From Nephromyces sp. MM_2019 (taxonomy: Eukaryota > Apicomplexa > Aconoidasida > Nephromycida), in assembly GCA_015657535.1 (NCBI GenBank), contig JADHZB010001826.1, positions 1 through 26,807 on the forward strand: a stretch of 26,807 nt of DNA, in the 5' to 3' direction. Below the pieces are notes generated by a model that was not told the origin of the DNA, made no database searches, and worked only from the letters and a program-made list of their open reading frames with translations. The position numbers and the translations under genes were made by a program. Shown in pieces: positions 1 to 11,257 of this stretch. Numbering within the stretch: the stretch's first letter is position 1; each line of letters opens with the position of its first letter.

Positions 1-1371
1 TACACAAACTTATTCAGTATGTATTTTTAGTTTAATTTATATATTTGAAAATATTTATATTAATATTTTTTTGTTTATATTTAATTAGAGCTATTATATT
101 ATATGGAAGAGATAACCTGGAAGATATATGTTCATACTTAGGTAGTAAATCTACTAAGGATATAAAGAGATATTTGGATATATTTTATGAGCGATATAAT
201 CAAATTGAAGGAGTTAGTAATTATTTCATAAATCATTATTTCATATACACGTTTATTAGTATATATTAATTTTCTTTATATATTTGAAATTATTTTTTAA
301 AATATTGAATTCTATATGTTTGATTAATGAAAACCCTTATAATATTCTTAAATTATCTATAATTTGAAGAAATAAAATAAAGGTTGATTATATACTTCAA
401 CTTTTATAAATATTTTATCATATATATATATATATATTCTATATTGAATACTTATATATAATTTAATATTCTTTGTTACCTTATCACACTTGAATTAGGG
501 TGAAAGGATGATGGGGAAAATCCGCAAAGCCGATTCCGAGAGATCAGCTGTGATGAGACAAAATGAAGCTATATTAAACATTGTAAATTATAATATATAT
601 AAAATTTAGAATTCTTTATATTAATATCTTATATTAATTTTTCTACAGTCTTATTACTTGATTTCTAATATTTGATCGTTAATATAGGTTGAGAAACAAA
701 TTTCTCAAGGTATAACAAAACCACAAGAATTGAAGCTTCCTGAAGGTTTAGCACGTGGCTTTGATTTCACAATTGACCAAGATAAAGTTTTATTATGGGC
801 TTTATATGAACATGGATCTAATGCTTATGAAAGAATACACGTTGCGGTGCTTAATAGAAATCTTTTGATTGTTTTCTATATGATTAAATCAATTTTATAT
901 TTACCTATAATTTTACAGACAAGATATTATTGGTACCCACTGAGAGGATTTTTTGCTATGGCCACTAAAAGCATCAAGTCTATTGAGGATAGATGTCAAC
1001 AAATTGTCGTAGCAGTTGAACATGAGTGGTCTCAACAACAAGTAAATTCATTATTGCAATTATAACTGAATCTAAAAGAAAAGATTCAATTACATTTGAT
1101 ATTAATTGTATAATTTTATCTATTTTATTAAATCCAGTCGAAAAAATCAAGTCAATCCAAGGTTGTCAAAGTCGGTGAACCTCGTACAAGAAATAGTAAA
1201 TTGAATCAATTATCGAATCAGAGTACTGAAGAACATACCAATGATGATAATATGAATGGTAACCAGAGTTCCCAATCTGAAGTTACATCTACATCAGATA
1301 ATACTAAATCCAAAATAGAAAAATCGCAGTTAACTATTAAGAGTAGTAGCTCAAAAAGAAGGAGGTTATAG
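1..1371 (+). CDS. ISWI-type chromatin remodeller, C-terminal SANT-SLIDE part (5' partial)
   Basis: This is the C-terminal end of an ISWI/SNF2L-family remodelling ATPase; the helicase part lies left of the window. ISWI enzymes slide nucleosomes, and this part is the nucleosome- and linker-DNA-binding HAND-SANT-SLIDE region. Proposed exons: 1-16, 89-212, 499-582, 688-870, 919-1041, 1138-1371, all with GT..AG introns in consistent phase. The SANT helix reads ILYGRDNLEDICSYLG then IFYERYNQIEG, matching the family's YGRDDIENIA...FWERCNEL. A basic linker (GERMMGKIRKA) follows, then SLIDE: FTIDQDKVLLWALYEHGS, YYWYPLRGFF and IEDRCQQIVVAVEHEW. SLIDE looks divergent, with a few extra residues around YYWYPLRGFFAMATKS. 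The 48-base intron 871-918 is uncertain because the frame stays open through it. The last exon is a polar Ser/Asn/Gln tail ending in KRRRL, a possible nuclear localisation signal. The family call is firm; individual splice sites are inferred. Confidence 0.8.
421..438. repeat. (TA)n microsatellite in ISWI intron
   Basis: A short run of alternating T and A inside the second intron visible in the window. It is simple sequence with no apparent function. Confidence 0.85.
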
Positions 1372-1757
1372 TAACACTTATCCTTCAAGTAAAACAACAC
1401 AATCTTCTACCATTTATTTTGAGCATTTTTAATTTCAATTTATCTTAGATTTACTAAGATTAAGCTTCCTCAAGCAAAGTTATTAATATTAACACTCTTT
1501 GACCAAATTTTTGTTACAGAGCATAATATTATCTTTGCTAATTCCTATACTTTAAAACTTCTTTAACACACCGATCAAATTAAATTATTATAAGCTATTT
1601 GATTTCTAAGAGTTTATATGTTGAGAACTATCAAGCTTATTTAATTTTGCAAATGTATTAAAATTTATCGTTTATCCAACTTATGATGATCAGATTTTGT
1701 TTTCAAATAGATATATAACTTTTACTCACCAAGTATTTTGTTATTTAAATGAATTTT
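1372..1757. other. Convergent spacer between ISWI gene and membrane protein gene
   Basis: AT-rich sequence between two convergent stop codons (TAG at 1369-1371 on plus, TAA at 1758-1760 on minus). It should hold both 3' untranslated regions. I see no further gene or structured element. Confidence 0.6.
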
Positions 1758-3167
1758 TTATTCAATTTCATCAGAATTAGATTCAGAATTTTCTTCTTTA
1801 TTCCATTCTTCATCAACAACTTGATTTATTAAATCTTGAGCAAGAGAATTTTCTAGAATTATAAAATTTCAGAATCATTTCTATTATATTGAATCCTAAA
1901 TTACCATAATGTATTCTTTCACGAAATTCCAATAATAGGAATAAAATTAAAGCCCATACTTTAAAGTTAAGGATGTTTCGAATTTATATATTAATATCAA
2001 TGACTCACAAAATATAGTCAAATAAGCAGAAAATGAATCCCATCGTAATTGCGAAGGTAGATAAAAGTACGAAAGAGGATCTTTTAATATTGTATAAAAT
2101 TTACTTTTCAAATTAAAAGCTCTTTTTTCTTTACCTAGAGTTCCCCAAGTAGAGCCCGAGATATATAAAATCTATGTTAAGTTTGTTAAAATTTGTTATT
2201 TCATCTTATGATGCCTTCACCTGAATTATCAAAGAAGTCAAAGGCCAAGAGCAAACAAAACAAGCTAAGAGTTTTAAAATTTGTCTTTTAAAATGTGTAA
2301 TTATCAGCACTCCTAAAAAATAAGCGTTACTCACACTGCATTCTCCTCTTCATATGATGTTTTGGGTAGATTTCTCATGTACTCTATCAGATATTTATTG
2401 ATGAATTTTTAAGGTGCGTTGTTTTATATCACTTACTAGGTAGTGAGTAAAATGTAACAAATGTCAATATTGACAGTAGAATATAGTTTAAAAGCTTCAT
2501 GCTGATTAGGGAGTACCCGAAATACCCTTTGAGCTATTTAATTTAATTTTATAAAAACCAATTTTATATAAACCTGTATTAAATATCAATCCTGCTAGGC
2601 CTGTATATGCGGGGCTAATAATTTCAAATGGCAATGCAGCTATAGCTTTAAGTATTAGGTTGCAGAATATCTTTCAGGTGTATGTTATATCAAGACGTTT
2701 TGAAATCGCTTATGCAACCTTACCATGCAGCTCAGACTAAGCATCATCAAGTATTTAACTTGAATTGTTACATATCGAAACAAAACGCTTGGGATAATAC
2801 CTTTTGAAAAGTCAATTTTCACTTCACTTGTTTTAATCAATACTTACCAATTAGTAATATTGAAATTAATACGTTAATAACATCATTAACATGAGGATAA
2901 AGTGCATCTAATATAAAACTTGAAATAATATAGCCTTAATTTTATTTTAATTTCAAATAAATCTGAATAAAACTAGTAAGTTAACCTAATATGATTGGAA
3001 AACTGTATGGTGAGTAGTTTTCTATCCCTCCTAATTTAATCATACAGAATGAATTCAAAATATAATGATAAAATGTTGATTTTACCATAGACTCCAAAAA
3101 AGGTCAAGACGATAGCTCCAACAACTGTTAAAATTGATATGTAGACTGTTAAAAGTGGCCTGCCATG
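1758..3167 (-). CDS. Polytopic membrane protein, C-terminal multi-span part (probably one gene with 3306-5033)
   Basis: I do not recognise a family. Minus-strand exons that join in phase: 3167-3086, 3030-2986, 2907-2848, 2800-2772, 2736-2724, 2645-2574, 2383-2335, 2264-2221, 2171-2135, 2080-2009, 1915-1905, 1852-1758, about 202 residues. The product has five hydrophobic stretches: PLLTVYISILTVVGAIVLTF; VINVLISILLIGIIPSVLF; IAALPFEIISPAYTGLAGLI; LFCLLLAFDFF followed by FIYLGLYLG; and SSFVLLSTFAITMGFIFCLF. A short acidic tail (DEEWNKEENSESNSDEIE) then ends at TAA. No ATG opens this part: the first exon has an in-frame TGA just upstream. It therefore needs an upstream exon, and the donor at 3323/3324 of the preceding coding region (GTGAAT after CCT) joins it in phase 0. 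The 13- and 11-base micro-exons are the weakest calls; an alternative exon around 1905-1962 would encode WALILFLLLEFRER but breaks phase. Strong donors (GTAAGTATT, GTGAGTAAC, GTGAGTCAT) support several exons. Confidence 0.5.
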
Positions 3168-3305
3168 CTTTCAAACAAATTAAAGGCTTAATTGGGAGGT
3201 GGCTTGCAAAGAAAAATATACTTGAGGGTTTTGTAGTGTAATTCCATCTAATGGTTTTACTATTAAAATTTTCACTAATAGCTTTGTCGTATTTCATCTA
3301 GTCAG

Positions 3306-5033
3306 CTAACTGTGTAGATTCACAGGAGAGAATGGGTAATTTCCTGAGTTTGAGCCACTAGATGAACCAGGATATACTTGTGGGGTTTTGGTTGGGGCAT
3401 TTTGACTTTCAGGGTTCGATAATGGTGCCTGAAGCTTTTTATTTGTGTGATTTAAGTAAGCCGAATTGAATTACTGGTGAAATTCCTGGATTTGAATATC
3501 CCATATTAGGAGCACCTTTCTGGTATACTCCTGGGTTTTCATTACTAGCTGGGTTGTTATTAATAGCACTTTGGTTAGGTTCAAGCGATTGAGCTTGACC
3601 AGCTTGAGCTCTACTAGCCTGAGCTTGATCAGCTTGATTTATGCTAAAGGGATCTTTATTAATAATTTGATTAGCCTCATGTACTTCATTAGCTGTTTAA
3701 TTATAATGCATTTTTAGCTCTCTTTTATATAAAATTAAAAGTCAATGTACCTCGTGGATTATTATCTTTGAAATAATTCTGATTGTTATTCGAGTTTGTG
3801 GGTATTGTTACCGGTGCCTGACTTGAAACAACGGGCGCACTAGAAGCGGGGAGATTAGAAGTCACTTGGGATGGTGCCTCCGTCTAAATGAAACCAGTGT
3901 TTAGTCTATATTAGTATTTTGACTACAATATTTTAGTTAAAGGATTGTATACCTGTGATAAGTTAGGTGTAGCAAGGTTGCTAGACTCTGAGTTGGCTCT
4001 ATGCAAAAAGTAGTAAATTTCTTTAAGAACTGAGATATATAAATTTATACTCATTAGTAGGAGTAGAGCTTAGCTCTTTATTGTTATAATCTTTTTCTAA
4101 ACTTTTATAATTTTCTCCTTGTTGATAAATTCGAGTTTCAGGCAGCTTTTTAATTTCAGACTCTTCTTGTTTTCGTCTAAATAAGTTTATAACATTATTA
4201 GTACTTTTCTCAATTAAGTACTTTAGTAGTACTCAATCTTAGCTATGTCAGGTGGAAATAAAATAAGAAATTTGGACTCGACTTTTGACCCTTTTGGTGG
4301 GCTTTTAAATATAGAATCAACAAAGATTGACTTCTTGTTTACTGATTCCTGGGCCATTATATTTCTCAGGTCTATTAGGAAAAATTGAGCGGGTATTTTC
4401 ACATAATGAAATTATTACTTTTCAATCCCTTGGCCTGCCTATTTCTTATCTTCAACATGGAATTTAGTGTAAATTAATAAACAGATTATTATCTTATATA
4501 AGATATTTAATAACTTGGCGGGAGAAAAATTGGAAAGGCTCGACCAATGATTCTAGATTAAAGTGAAATTAGAGCATATAATAATGGTACATTAAAATTT
4601 AGCAAACCTTCTTTTGAGCCTGAAGGATATTTTTTATATATATCAAAATCATTTAAATGATTTTTAGTTCCTAAGGGCACAGTTTCAGTAATAAATTATA
4701 TAAAAATAAAAAATACCAGAATACATGCTATTCATAGTGGATTCCAAGAATTTTCCTGCATCACTACTAGCTTAAGTGACTCAAGTAACTTTATGTTATA
4801 TATAGTCTCTTTATAAAATCACCAAAATTTGAAGTGAATAGTTCAATGTCCTTCAAAAATTTGTCGTAAATATCACGTTCGAATGGAAAAATAGCTTCAT
4901 TCTTATCCAAAATTTGATTGGTACACAATAAATTGCTCAGAATAGCTAGGATGACAAAGAGAACACTATAAGGATTTTTATTAATTTTAACTATCTTTGA
5001 GAGGACAGATATTAACCTGTTTTTTAACATCAT
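3306..5033 (-). CDS. Signal-anchored, Asn/Gln/Pro/Ala-rich protein of unknown function (possible N-terminal part of a larger membrane protein)
   Basis: I do not recognise a family. Eleven minus-strand exons fit in phase: 5033-4823, 4755-4717, 4670-4608, 4552-4515, 4439-4420, 4364-4233, 4176-4051, 3998-3953, 3883-3751, 3692-3475, 3428-3306 (TAG), 382 residues. The N-terminus has about 20 residues with basic character, then a hydrophobic stretch (NPYSVLFVILAILSNLLC). This is either a recessed signal peptide or a membrane anchor. The rest is hydrophilic: a charged part (RKQEESEIKKLPETRIYQ), then low-complexity sequence including a degenerate Gln-Ala repeat (QADQAQASRAQAGQAQ) and Pro/Ser/Asn-rich stretches such as PQVYPGSSSGSNSGNYPF. 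Exons 4552-4515 and 4439-4420 are the least certain. If the donor after CCT at 3324 is used instead of reading through to the TAG, the protein continues into the multi-span exons at 3167-1758 as one product of about 579 residues. Confidence 0.6.
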
Positions 5034-5434
5034 ATCGACTCCATAATTGTCAATTAGGAAAATATATTTAAAACAATTTTTCTTATATTAAGTATGAGGA
5101 AATAAAATTATTGGTAATGTAAAAAATAATTGAAATATTTTAAATGTAACTACATCAGCCAATAAAAACAATATTATTTCAACTTTACTGGTTTTTAATT
5201 AAAGGAGCGGTATTGAAATCTCAAATTATAGAAAATATAAACAAACTGCTTTCTAAATCTACTTAAATACAAGAACACATTTTAGGAAAAAAATCAAAAC
5301 AATAGGGAAAAAATTATAATCGGAGTTATAGATATAGTAGTTTATATTTTATATTATTAATGTAGCAATAAAGCTTATTTTTGTCTATATATAGTACTAA
5401 AACGTTAATTTTGTGAAAAAATTGTCAGTAGACT
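5034..5434. other. Spacer between two minus-strand genes
   Basis: About 400 bases of AT-rich sequence between the Spinster-like gene's stop (5435-5437) and the start of the next minus-strand gene (5033). It should contain the upstream gene's 3' end and the downstream gene's promoter. I see no distinct motif. Confidence 0.55.
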
Positions 5435-7958
5435 TCAATTTGATGATGGTAACAGTGATGAAGGTAAAATTCTTGAAATTTTTCGTATATCATAAAGCGC
5501 AAAAAGCCAAGTGACCAAAAAAGTTAATACCATCCATAAGAACCAAGATGATATTATCAGAATTGTAATCCTGATCCCTGAGTTTTCGTCAAAACATTTA
5601 TCCGAAACTATTGCCTGAAATTAAAGGGATTCAAAGACATAGTTCGCTGCTTTAAAAATATTAAGATGCACTGTTTGAATACCTGTCCTTCTTGTAGGAT
5701 ACAATTAGGCGCCAAGGCATCTTTAATATAGCCAACAATTATTTGAGCTGGGACATCTCCGAGAAGATGTTGAAAAAGTACGGATATTGAAATAGCAAAA
5801 GGGCGATTTACTATTGGGACTGAAAGCATCAATAGCAAACTATTAAATGCAACAGTAGAAAATATGAAAATCAAACCAAGAAATGGAACAACAAGGAATG
5901 TGATTAAAGAGGGCATAAATGCAAATGTGATCATAAACATAGAGCCTAGAAGAGAAAGAATACAAGCTACTATGGAAAGATTAGCGATGTTTTGGAATTT
6001 ATTCAGGTTGAAATAGTTTTCTGCTAAAGAGACGGAAGTATTAGACTTTTTGTAGTCTAAATTTTGGTTGTGGTTGCTTTCATTCGGCTTATAATTGCAA
6101 GTATAGTCGGCAATGAATCCACCCAATAAAGTTCCAAGGATCCCCGAGATAGATACAACCCCACCAAGAAGGATAGAGGCGAAAGTTTCGGATTCAAGAA
6201 ATCCTAGTTCAAGAACGAAAGCCGAGATAAATGTTTGAAGGCTAATTATAGAAGCAGCGTAAGAAGCTGCGTTTCCAAGCATGCACCAGTAGGTCGGAGA
6301 AGATGAAATAGCTTTGAATTGGGATAAAAATGTTAATACGCCCCTACTGTAAATTTTAGGATAATTAAGTAAAATAAACAAGAATTACGGGATTTAATAT
6401 AAGAATTATTACTGAGGTAGGTTATCCTTAATTGGTTTTGTTGGGTCAAGTTTTGAAGCATCATCGGTAGAAGATTTATCAGGACTTTCAAAATGATTTA
6501 TTGAACTTAAATTTAGATCAGTTTTATCGCCTTATAGAATAAGTAATAATTCATTAAAATTAATATGATTATTAACTTATAATGTAGTATGAATAAATAA
6601 TAGCATACCTAGTTTTGAAGTATCTTTTGATTCAAATTGCTTATTTGGTACAGTCATGAAAAAAACTATCAAGAAAACACTAAGGATGTCCTGAATTAGA
6701 CAGATTTAGGTTTTAATAAATTGGTGCCAATATGAAAGCTTAATAGAATATATTACAATTAAAAGAAAAGCCATAGGCCATCCAAGTGATGAATTCGATA
6801 TGAATGCACCATATCCAAAACCAATTGCAGCACCAAGGGGAAGCATGAAAAAAAAAATCGCTAACCATCTCCCTGGGTTTGAATAAAGGAAATCATATGA
6901 AAATAGATATTTTTGAAGTTAATTTTTAATTTTTCTGAGCTTTTGTTCATTTTTTTACCTTGATATTGGCCCCCATGTTTCATAATATATGTTGGTACAA
7001 AAGAAATAAATGCAGCTTCACCTAAGCCACTAAAATCAGATTTTAAATTTATTTTTAGGTTTTTATTTAGGACAATTTGAATGTAAATCAAAACAAGAGC
7101 TAATTTGAAGAGAAGTTTTTAAAAAACTGGGAATTTATATCCAATTTATATTTTGGGTTTGTTGATAGTAATAGTTTATTAAATATGAAAATCAAAGAGA
7201 TCCTTTCCAGGTAGTTTATGGACAACTGCTATGATAAAAGATAGTAAAAACTGCTATGATAATAGATAGGAATTACCTTAGGACTCTGCTAGAAACTAAT
7301 AAATAATAGTTCTCGATCCAGCCAGAGACAGCAGTGCCTAGAACTGTAGTCATAGCGTATGCAAATTGACATAATTACAATTTAAAGAAATAATAAAAGG
7401 AGTAAAGTCTAAGTCAAACTCTTCCAAACCTGAAAATTGCCAAATAATAAGGCTTATAAGAAGAATCAACTTGGGATTATACTTGCTTACAAAATGGCCT
7501 ACGAAAGGACTTGACAAAGATAAGCCTGTCAATAAGCAATGAACAAATATATTAAATCTTAAATTTTAGCTTAATATGAATGGTTGAAATTTTACCAGCC
7601 AAGAAGGCACTCTGTAGTAAACCAACGTAGACGTCAGGCTTCTCTGGGTTTATAGTCGTCTTTATAAAAGTAACAAATTCACGATTGCTACCTAAATTTT
7701 GAGGTAGAGTAATAAGATAATTAAGTGTGAGCTTAGAATTTTGTAAGAGACAAAGGAGTTTTAGTTAAGTCTAGCTTTGAATTTCAACGAATCTAAGGAT
7801 GAAAGAGATAGCTTAAACAATTCAAGCTTTTAAAACAAACCTGGTATAATTCCTCGTTCAATATATAGAATAAGGTTTACTGTTAGAAAGTATGCAAATA
7901 TGTAGCTAGGGACAATTTGCTGTCGCCAGCTCTCTATTTTTGATAAGAAAGTAAACAT
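5435..7958 (-). CDS. Spinster-like major facilitator superfamily transporter, ten exons
   Basis: A 12-span secondary transporter, closest by pattern to the Spinster (SPNS) group; characterised members move lysolipids or sphingosine-1-phosphate. The substrate here is unknown. Exons: 7958-7841, 7691-7596, 7525-7430, 7343-7277, 7029-6959, 6872-6757, 6690-6609, 6530-6413, 6346-5683, 5614-5435. All join in phase, giving 535 residues and TGA. TM1 ends in NLILYIERGIIPG, comparable to the NYxDR motif of MFS TM1 with Glu for Asp. The next part, VGLLQSAFLAGLSLSSPFVG then HFVSKYNPK, matches the TM2 and loop 2-3 motif. SRVLSGLGEAAF then FVPTYI matches the Spinster TM4 signature (GVGEASY...APT). TM5 is GRWLAIFFFMLPLGAAIGFG. 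A polar central loop (about residues 210-255) and six more spans follow, including GDVPAQIIVGYIKDALAP in the TM10-11 region and a last span WFLWMVLTFLVTWLFALYD. No single exon shows the whole protein; the splice-phase agreement across nine introns is the main support. Confidence 0.82.
7224..7270. repeat. Two-copy 25-base tandem repeat in transporter intron
   Basis: The sequence starting aactgctatgataa occurs at 7224 and again at 7249, with a few differences at the 3' end of the second copy. It lies in the 247-base intron between exons 4 and 5 of the Spinster-like gene, next to that intron's 5' end on the minus strand. Confidence 0.7.
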
Positions 7959-9880
7959 TCCTTGGTATTATTTCTTATTTATACAAATAGTCAAGTTAAG
8001 AATGTCAATGTGGATGATTATTTCTGAAAGCTTGGGGCCAATGTTAGAATATTGGCGATTCTGTTCAATTGTATAAAATAAGTATTTGGAATTTAAAAAG
8101 TTGTTTAATTATGGAATATTGTCCATACAAATCAAAATTGAGTTATAGGGTTATCGAGTAAAGTAGATTTAAGTACATATATACATGCATAGATATTACA
8201 TTTTCAAAGTAAGTTTTATATAAGCTTGTGTCTTTTAATTTTAATTATTAAAAATTTCAATATTTATACTTCTGTGTTTAAACACCTTACTTACTATTCA
8301 CAAATCATTTAAAATTTTTATGTATAATATTACACTACTTAGCTTTATTTGTAATTATCAACACTGTTAACTAATCCAACTTTAAAGACTTGGGCCAACT
8401 CTTAAGCGTTAGACTGGGTGTTGTGTCTATTATTAAGTTGACACCTAATGATAATTCAATTAACTTAGCTGTTTTATAATTTCAACACATTTTTAAAAAG
8501 TATACTTTTGATTTATTTAGGTCATGAATATATCCAGTAGCAAATTCTATTACATTAAAGAATAAATTATTCCCTACCCTTTAATTTAATGAAATGAATT
8601 GCATCTCTATTTCCTTAAATCAACCATAGATAGATAATCTTATACCCTAATATTGTAATTAGAACTCACGCTTAAATTTAAAGAATTTTGAATCTTATGA
8701 CACTCGCAATTAAAAACAATTCAATATATCATTTTTAAATATTACCATTTGGGGACAAAATTAACATTTACAACAATTATTTATATATATTATTGGATTT
8801 CATTCCTGTTTAGATTGAATAGATACTCCTGGTGTTTATTTTATGTGTTCAAAATTCAATAATCTCAATATTTCATGTTAATTACTCATCAAAAGCTGTC
8901 TTTTTTAAAAGCAAGTAAAATTAACTTTTTCGATATAAAAAACAACAAAGTTTAACAATTAATTAAACAATTTAAGCACAGACATATACAACAATATTCC
9001 TGGCCATAATAAATAATGTTTCTCAACTCTATGACTCAAGTTTAATTACTGTTGCCTTATATTCAACAAGGTAAAATTCTTGATGGCAATGCTGTCAATT
9101 AAGCTTTGAATTTAGTGCAACCTATTGTATAAAAAATGAGTTGGATGAATTGATATATTTATATTCTTAGATAGCTTAATTTACAAACAAAGCATAGAGC
9201 TCTATGAGATATAATGTACCAATGGTGAAACAAAGATTCATTTGAGTAATAATCTTTACCTTAATATAATGCTAGAGGCAACAATGGTATATAATGGCCC
9301 TTCATATTATCAAATTTCAGAAAATTTAAACAATAATTGACCTCAAAGCATCATATTAATCTTTGATATCAATTATCTTTTATGATCTAAGCATGTCTAT
9401 AGAACAATAAATTCACAGCTTAGCTATATGAATTATCCTACATCTAACCGGTTAACTACTTTTATAAAATTAATTTTTGTGCTGGTGTGAGAAAAATTTT
9501 CATTTTTTATAAGAAATAATTTGAAATGTGGTAATTAATTTCAATAATAAAACAATAAGCATTCAGATTAACAATGTTTGCTTACTTTGAAAGTAGCAAT
9601 TCGAAAATTTAATATTCAATTATTTATCATTTTAGCCAAGGCTTTCATAGTGCTTATTCCATTATAGAAATAAAATTTAACAGTAGTTCAGGAGGGTTAG
9701 GATTAAGTAAATAAAAATCAGAAAATAATTTCACTACCAAGCGTATAAAAAATTTGAGTTTCTTCAGAAAATTTTGGAAACATTTAAAATGTTCTTATTG
9801 GGTATGTAAAAACAATTTTGAGAAATTTATTGAAAGCTTTCTCATGGGCATGGATAAGGTTGGTGATGAAGTTGTTAGGC
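7959..9880. other. 1.9-kb spacer, no gene seen
   Basis: AT-rich sequence between the start of the Spinster-like gene and the stop of eL19, both on the minus strand. It must contain the eL19 3' untranslated region and the transporter promoter. I found no open frame with family resemblance, no tRNA-like box pair and no tandem array. Confidence 0.6.
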
Positions 9881-11257
9881 TTATTTTGCAGTAGGGTCAA
9901 CTTCGGTCATCATAGCGGTCAATCTTGCAGCCTTCTTCTTGATTTTCTTTTCTTTCAATTGCTGAGCCCTGACCCTGTTAATTTCAGCTTGTTCTTGTAG
10001 CATCTTCTCACGGACCATCTCGGCATTCTTCTTGTGGATAGCCTCAGTGAGTACACGTTTGTTTTTAAATTGGTTACCCTTAGCAGCTAGATAGAGTTCA
10101 TGGTATCTGCATAAAGAAAAAAACAGCCGTTGAATGTGTAATCATTTGGGTGTTTTATTCAAAGTATACGGACATGTAATTCATTACTATTACTAGATGA
10201 TGATATATTGGTATTTATGTGGATTCAAATTTAAAATCAATTATAATTAAATGTGATTTACAGTCCATAATACTAAGTTTTAGGAGAATGTGAGCGCTAC
10301 TTACAAGTGTTTGTCGATTCTATTCTTTTCACGGTAGTGTTTCAAAAGTCTCCTTAGTACACGCTGTCTCCTGATCCAAAGTGTTTTGGAAGGCATACGA
10401 GCGTCACGAGTACCTTTCTTCTTACCTGTACCCATGTGTCGGCTTTTGAGCTTAGCTTCATTGTAGAGGCGTACTCGATATCGACTGGTAGCATTGGTTT
10501 GTTTGCAGTAGATGAATCCATTCTTAATCAATCGGCGAATAAGAAAACCTGAGGACAAAAAATATGAGCTTTCAAAATCAAATTCCTGGATTTTGGTCTG
10601 TTAAACAAAAGTAGTACTACACTTAGATAATATATAAGTGGAATTGAAATCTCAGGAGCATTTGTGAGTATGGAGTAGGGTATATAAAGCAAATTTAAAA
10701 AAATAGAGGTTATAAGTAGGCTTCTGCAAATGTTATCTTGAGGATTTTGGACTTACGTGAGTTGGCAAGAGCTATATCACTCCCTTCGTTTGGGTCGAGC
10801 CAAATGCGTTTCTTTCCACAGCCCATAATTGAGGCAGACAAGCGTTTTTGTAACTTGAGTGAAGTCTGTTGAAATGGCATAATGTATTTAATGAGTCGCC
10901 ATGTTTTACATAATGAAAATTGTGAATCAAATCTAATAAGTATCAAGAAATCTTAGGGCAGACAGCTCTAAGCTAAATTCTTTTCATGTTGCTCTCCATT
11001 TACTATGTTGTGGTGAGGTAATTTCAAGTGTAGGGATATGTTTAATAGCTTTAGTGAATTAAAATTTGCTACATTGAGTATCTGTCATGAATTATCTACA
11101 ATAAAGTTAAGTGATTATGTTCTATTTCCTGAGATCATTAGCAGATTGTTTAGATGTTTTGGCAAGCTACTTAAAGAAGGGGATAAAGGTTTCTTTTAGT
11201 AGCATTATCAATGCAGCTAAAATGTAAATACAGAAAAGATGATATAACACTTACCAT
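9881..11257 (-). CDS. RPL19: 60S ribosomal protein eL19 (RPL19)
   Basis: Cytosolic large-subunit ribosomal protein eL19, a long helical, highly basic protein that binds rRNA near the subunit interface. Exons: 11257-11255 (only ATG, then GTAAGTGTT), 10865-10757, 10548-10305, 10106-9881 (TAA). They join in phase to 193 residues, close to the usual 190-200. The spliced N-terminus [10 protein letters not shown] matches the family start MVSLRLQKRL. This is why I prefer the remote ATG over the in-frame ATG inside the intron (MPFQQ...) at about 10880. Further matches: [20 protein letters not shown], then [17 protein letters not shown], then [17 protein letters not shown] and [19 protein letters not shown]. 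The C-terminal tail is Lys/Gln/Glu-rich and ends TEVDPTAK. The introns are 389, 208 and 198 bases. An intron directly after the start codon is common in eukaryotic ribosomal protein genes. Confidence 0.95.

Noticed and set aside
45..269. Open frame of 74 codons starting with ATG at 45
   Set aside because: It is the SANT exon (89-212) read together with flanking intron; the ATG lies in the upstream intron and the real frame enters by splicing from 1-16.
1218..1400. Minus-strand frame opposite the ISWI last exon
   Set aside because: Antisense shadow of the Ser/Asn-rich ISWI C-terminal exon, without family resemblance.
1905..1962. Possible exon encoding WALILFLLLEFRER
   Set aside because: It looks like a membrane span, but joining it to the preceding exon at 2009 breaks the reading frame; a smaller exon 1915-1905 keeps it. 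Kept only as an alternative.
3082..3297. Minus-strand 71-codon frame beginning MKYDKAISENF
   Set aside because: Its second half is another frame of the membrane-span exon 3167-3086, which reads as a convincing hydrophobic helix in a different frame; no donor in its first half joins that exon in phase.
9425..9440. Word agctatatgaattatc shared with the rhomboid gene near 18011
   Set aside because: A single AT-rich 16-base coincidence without flanking similarity; not evidence of a repeat or gene fragment.
9818..10000. Plus-strand 60-codon frame
   Set aside because: Antisense of the last eL19 exon.
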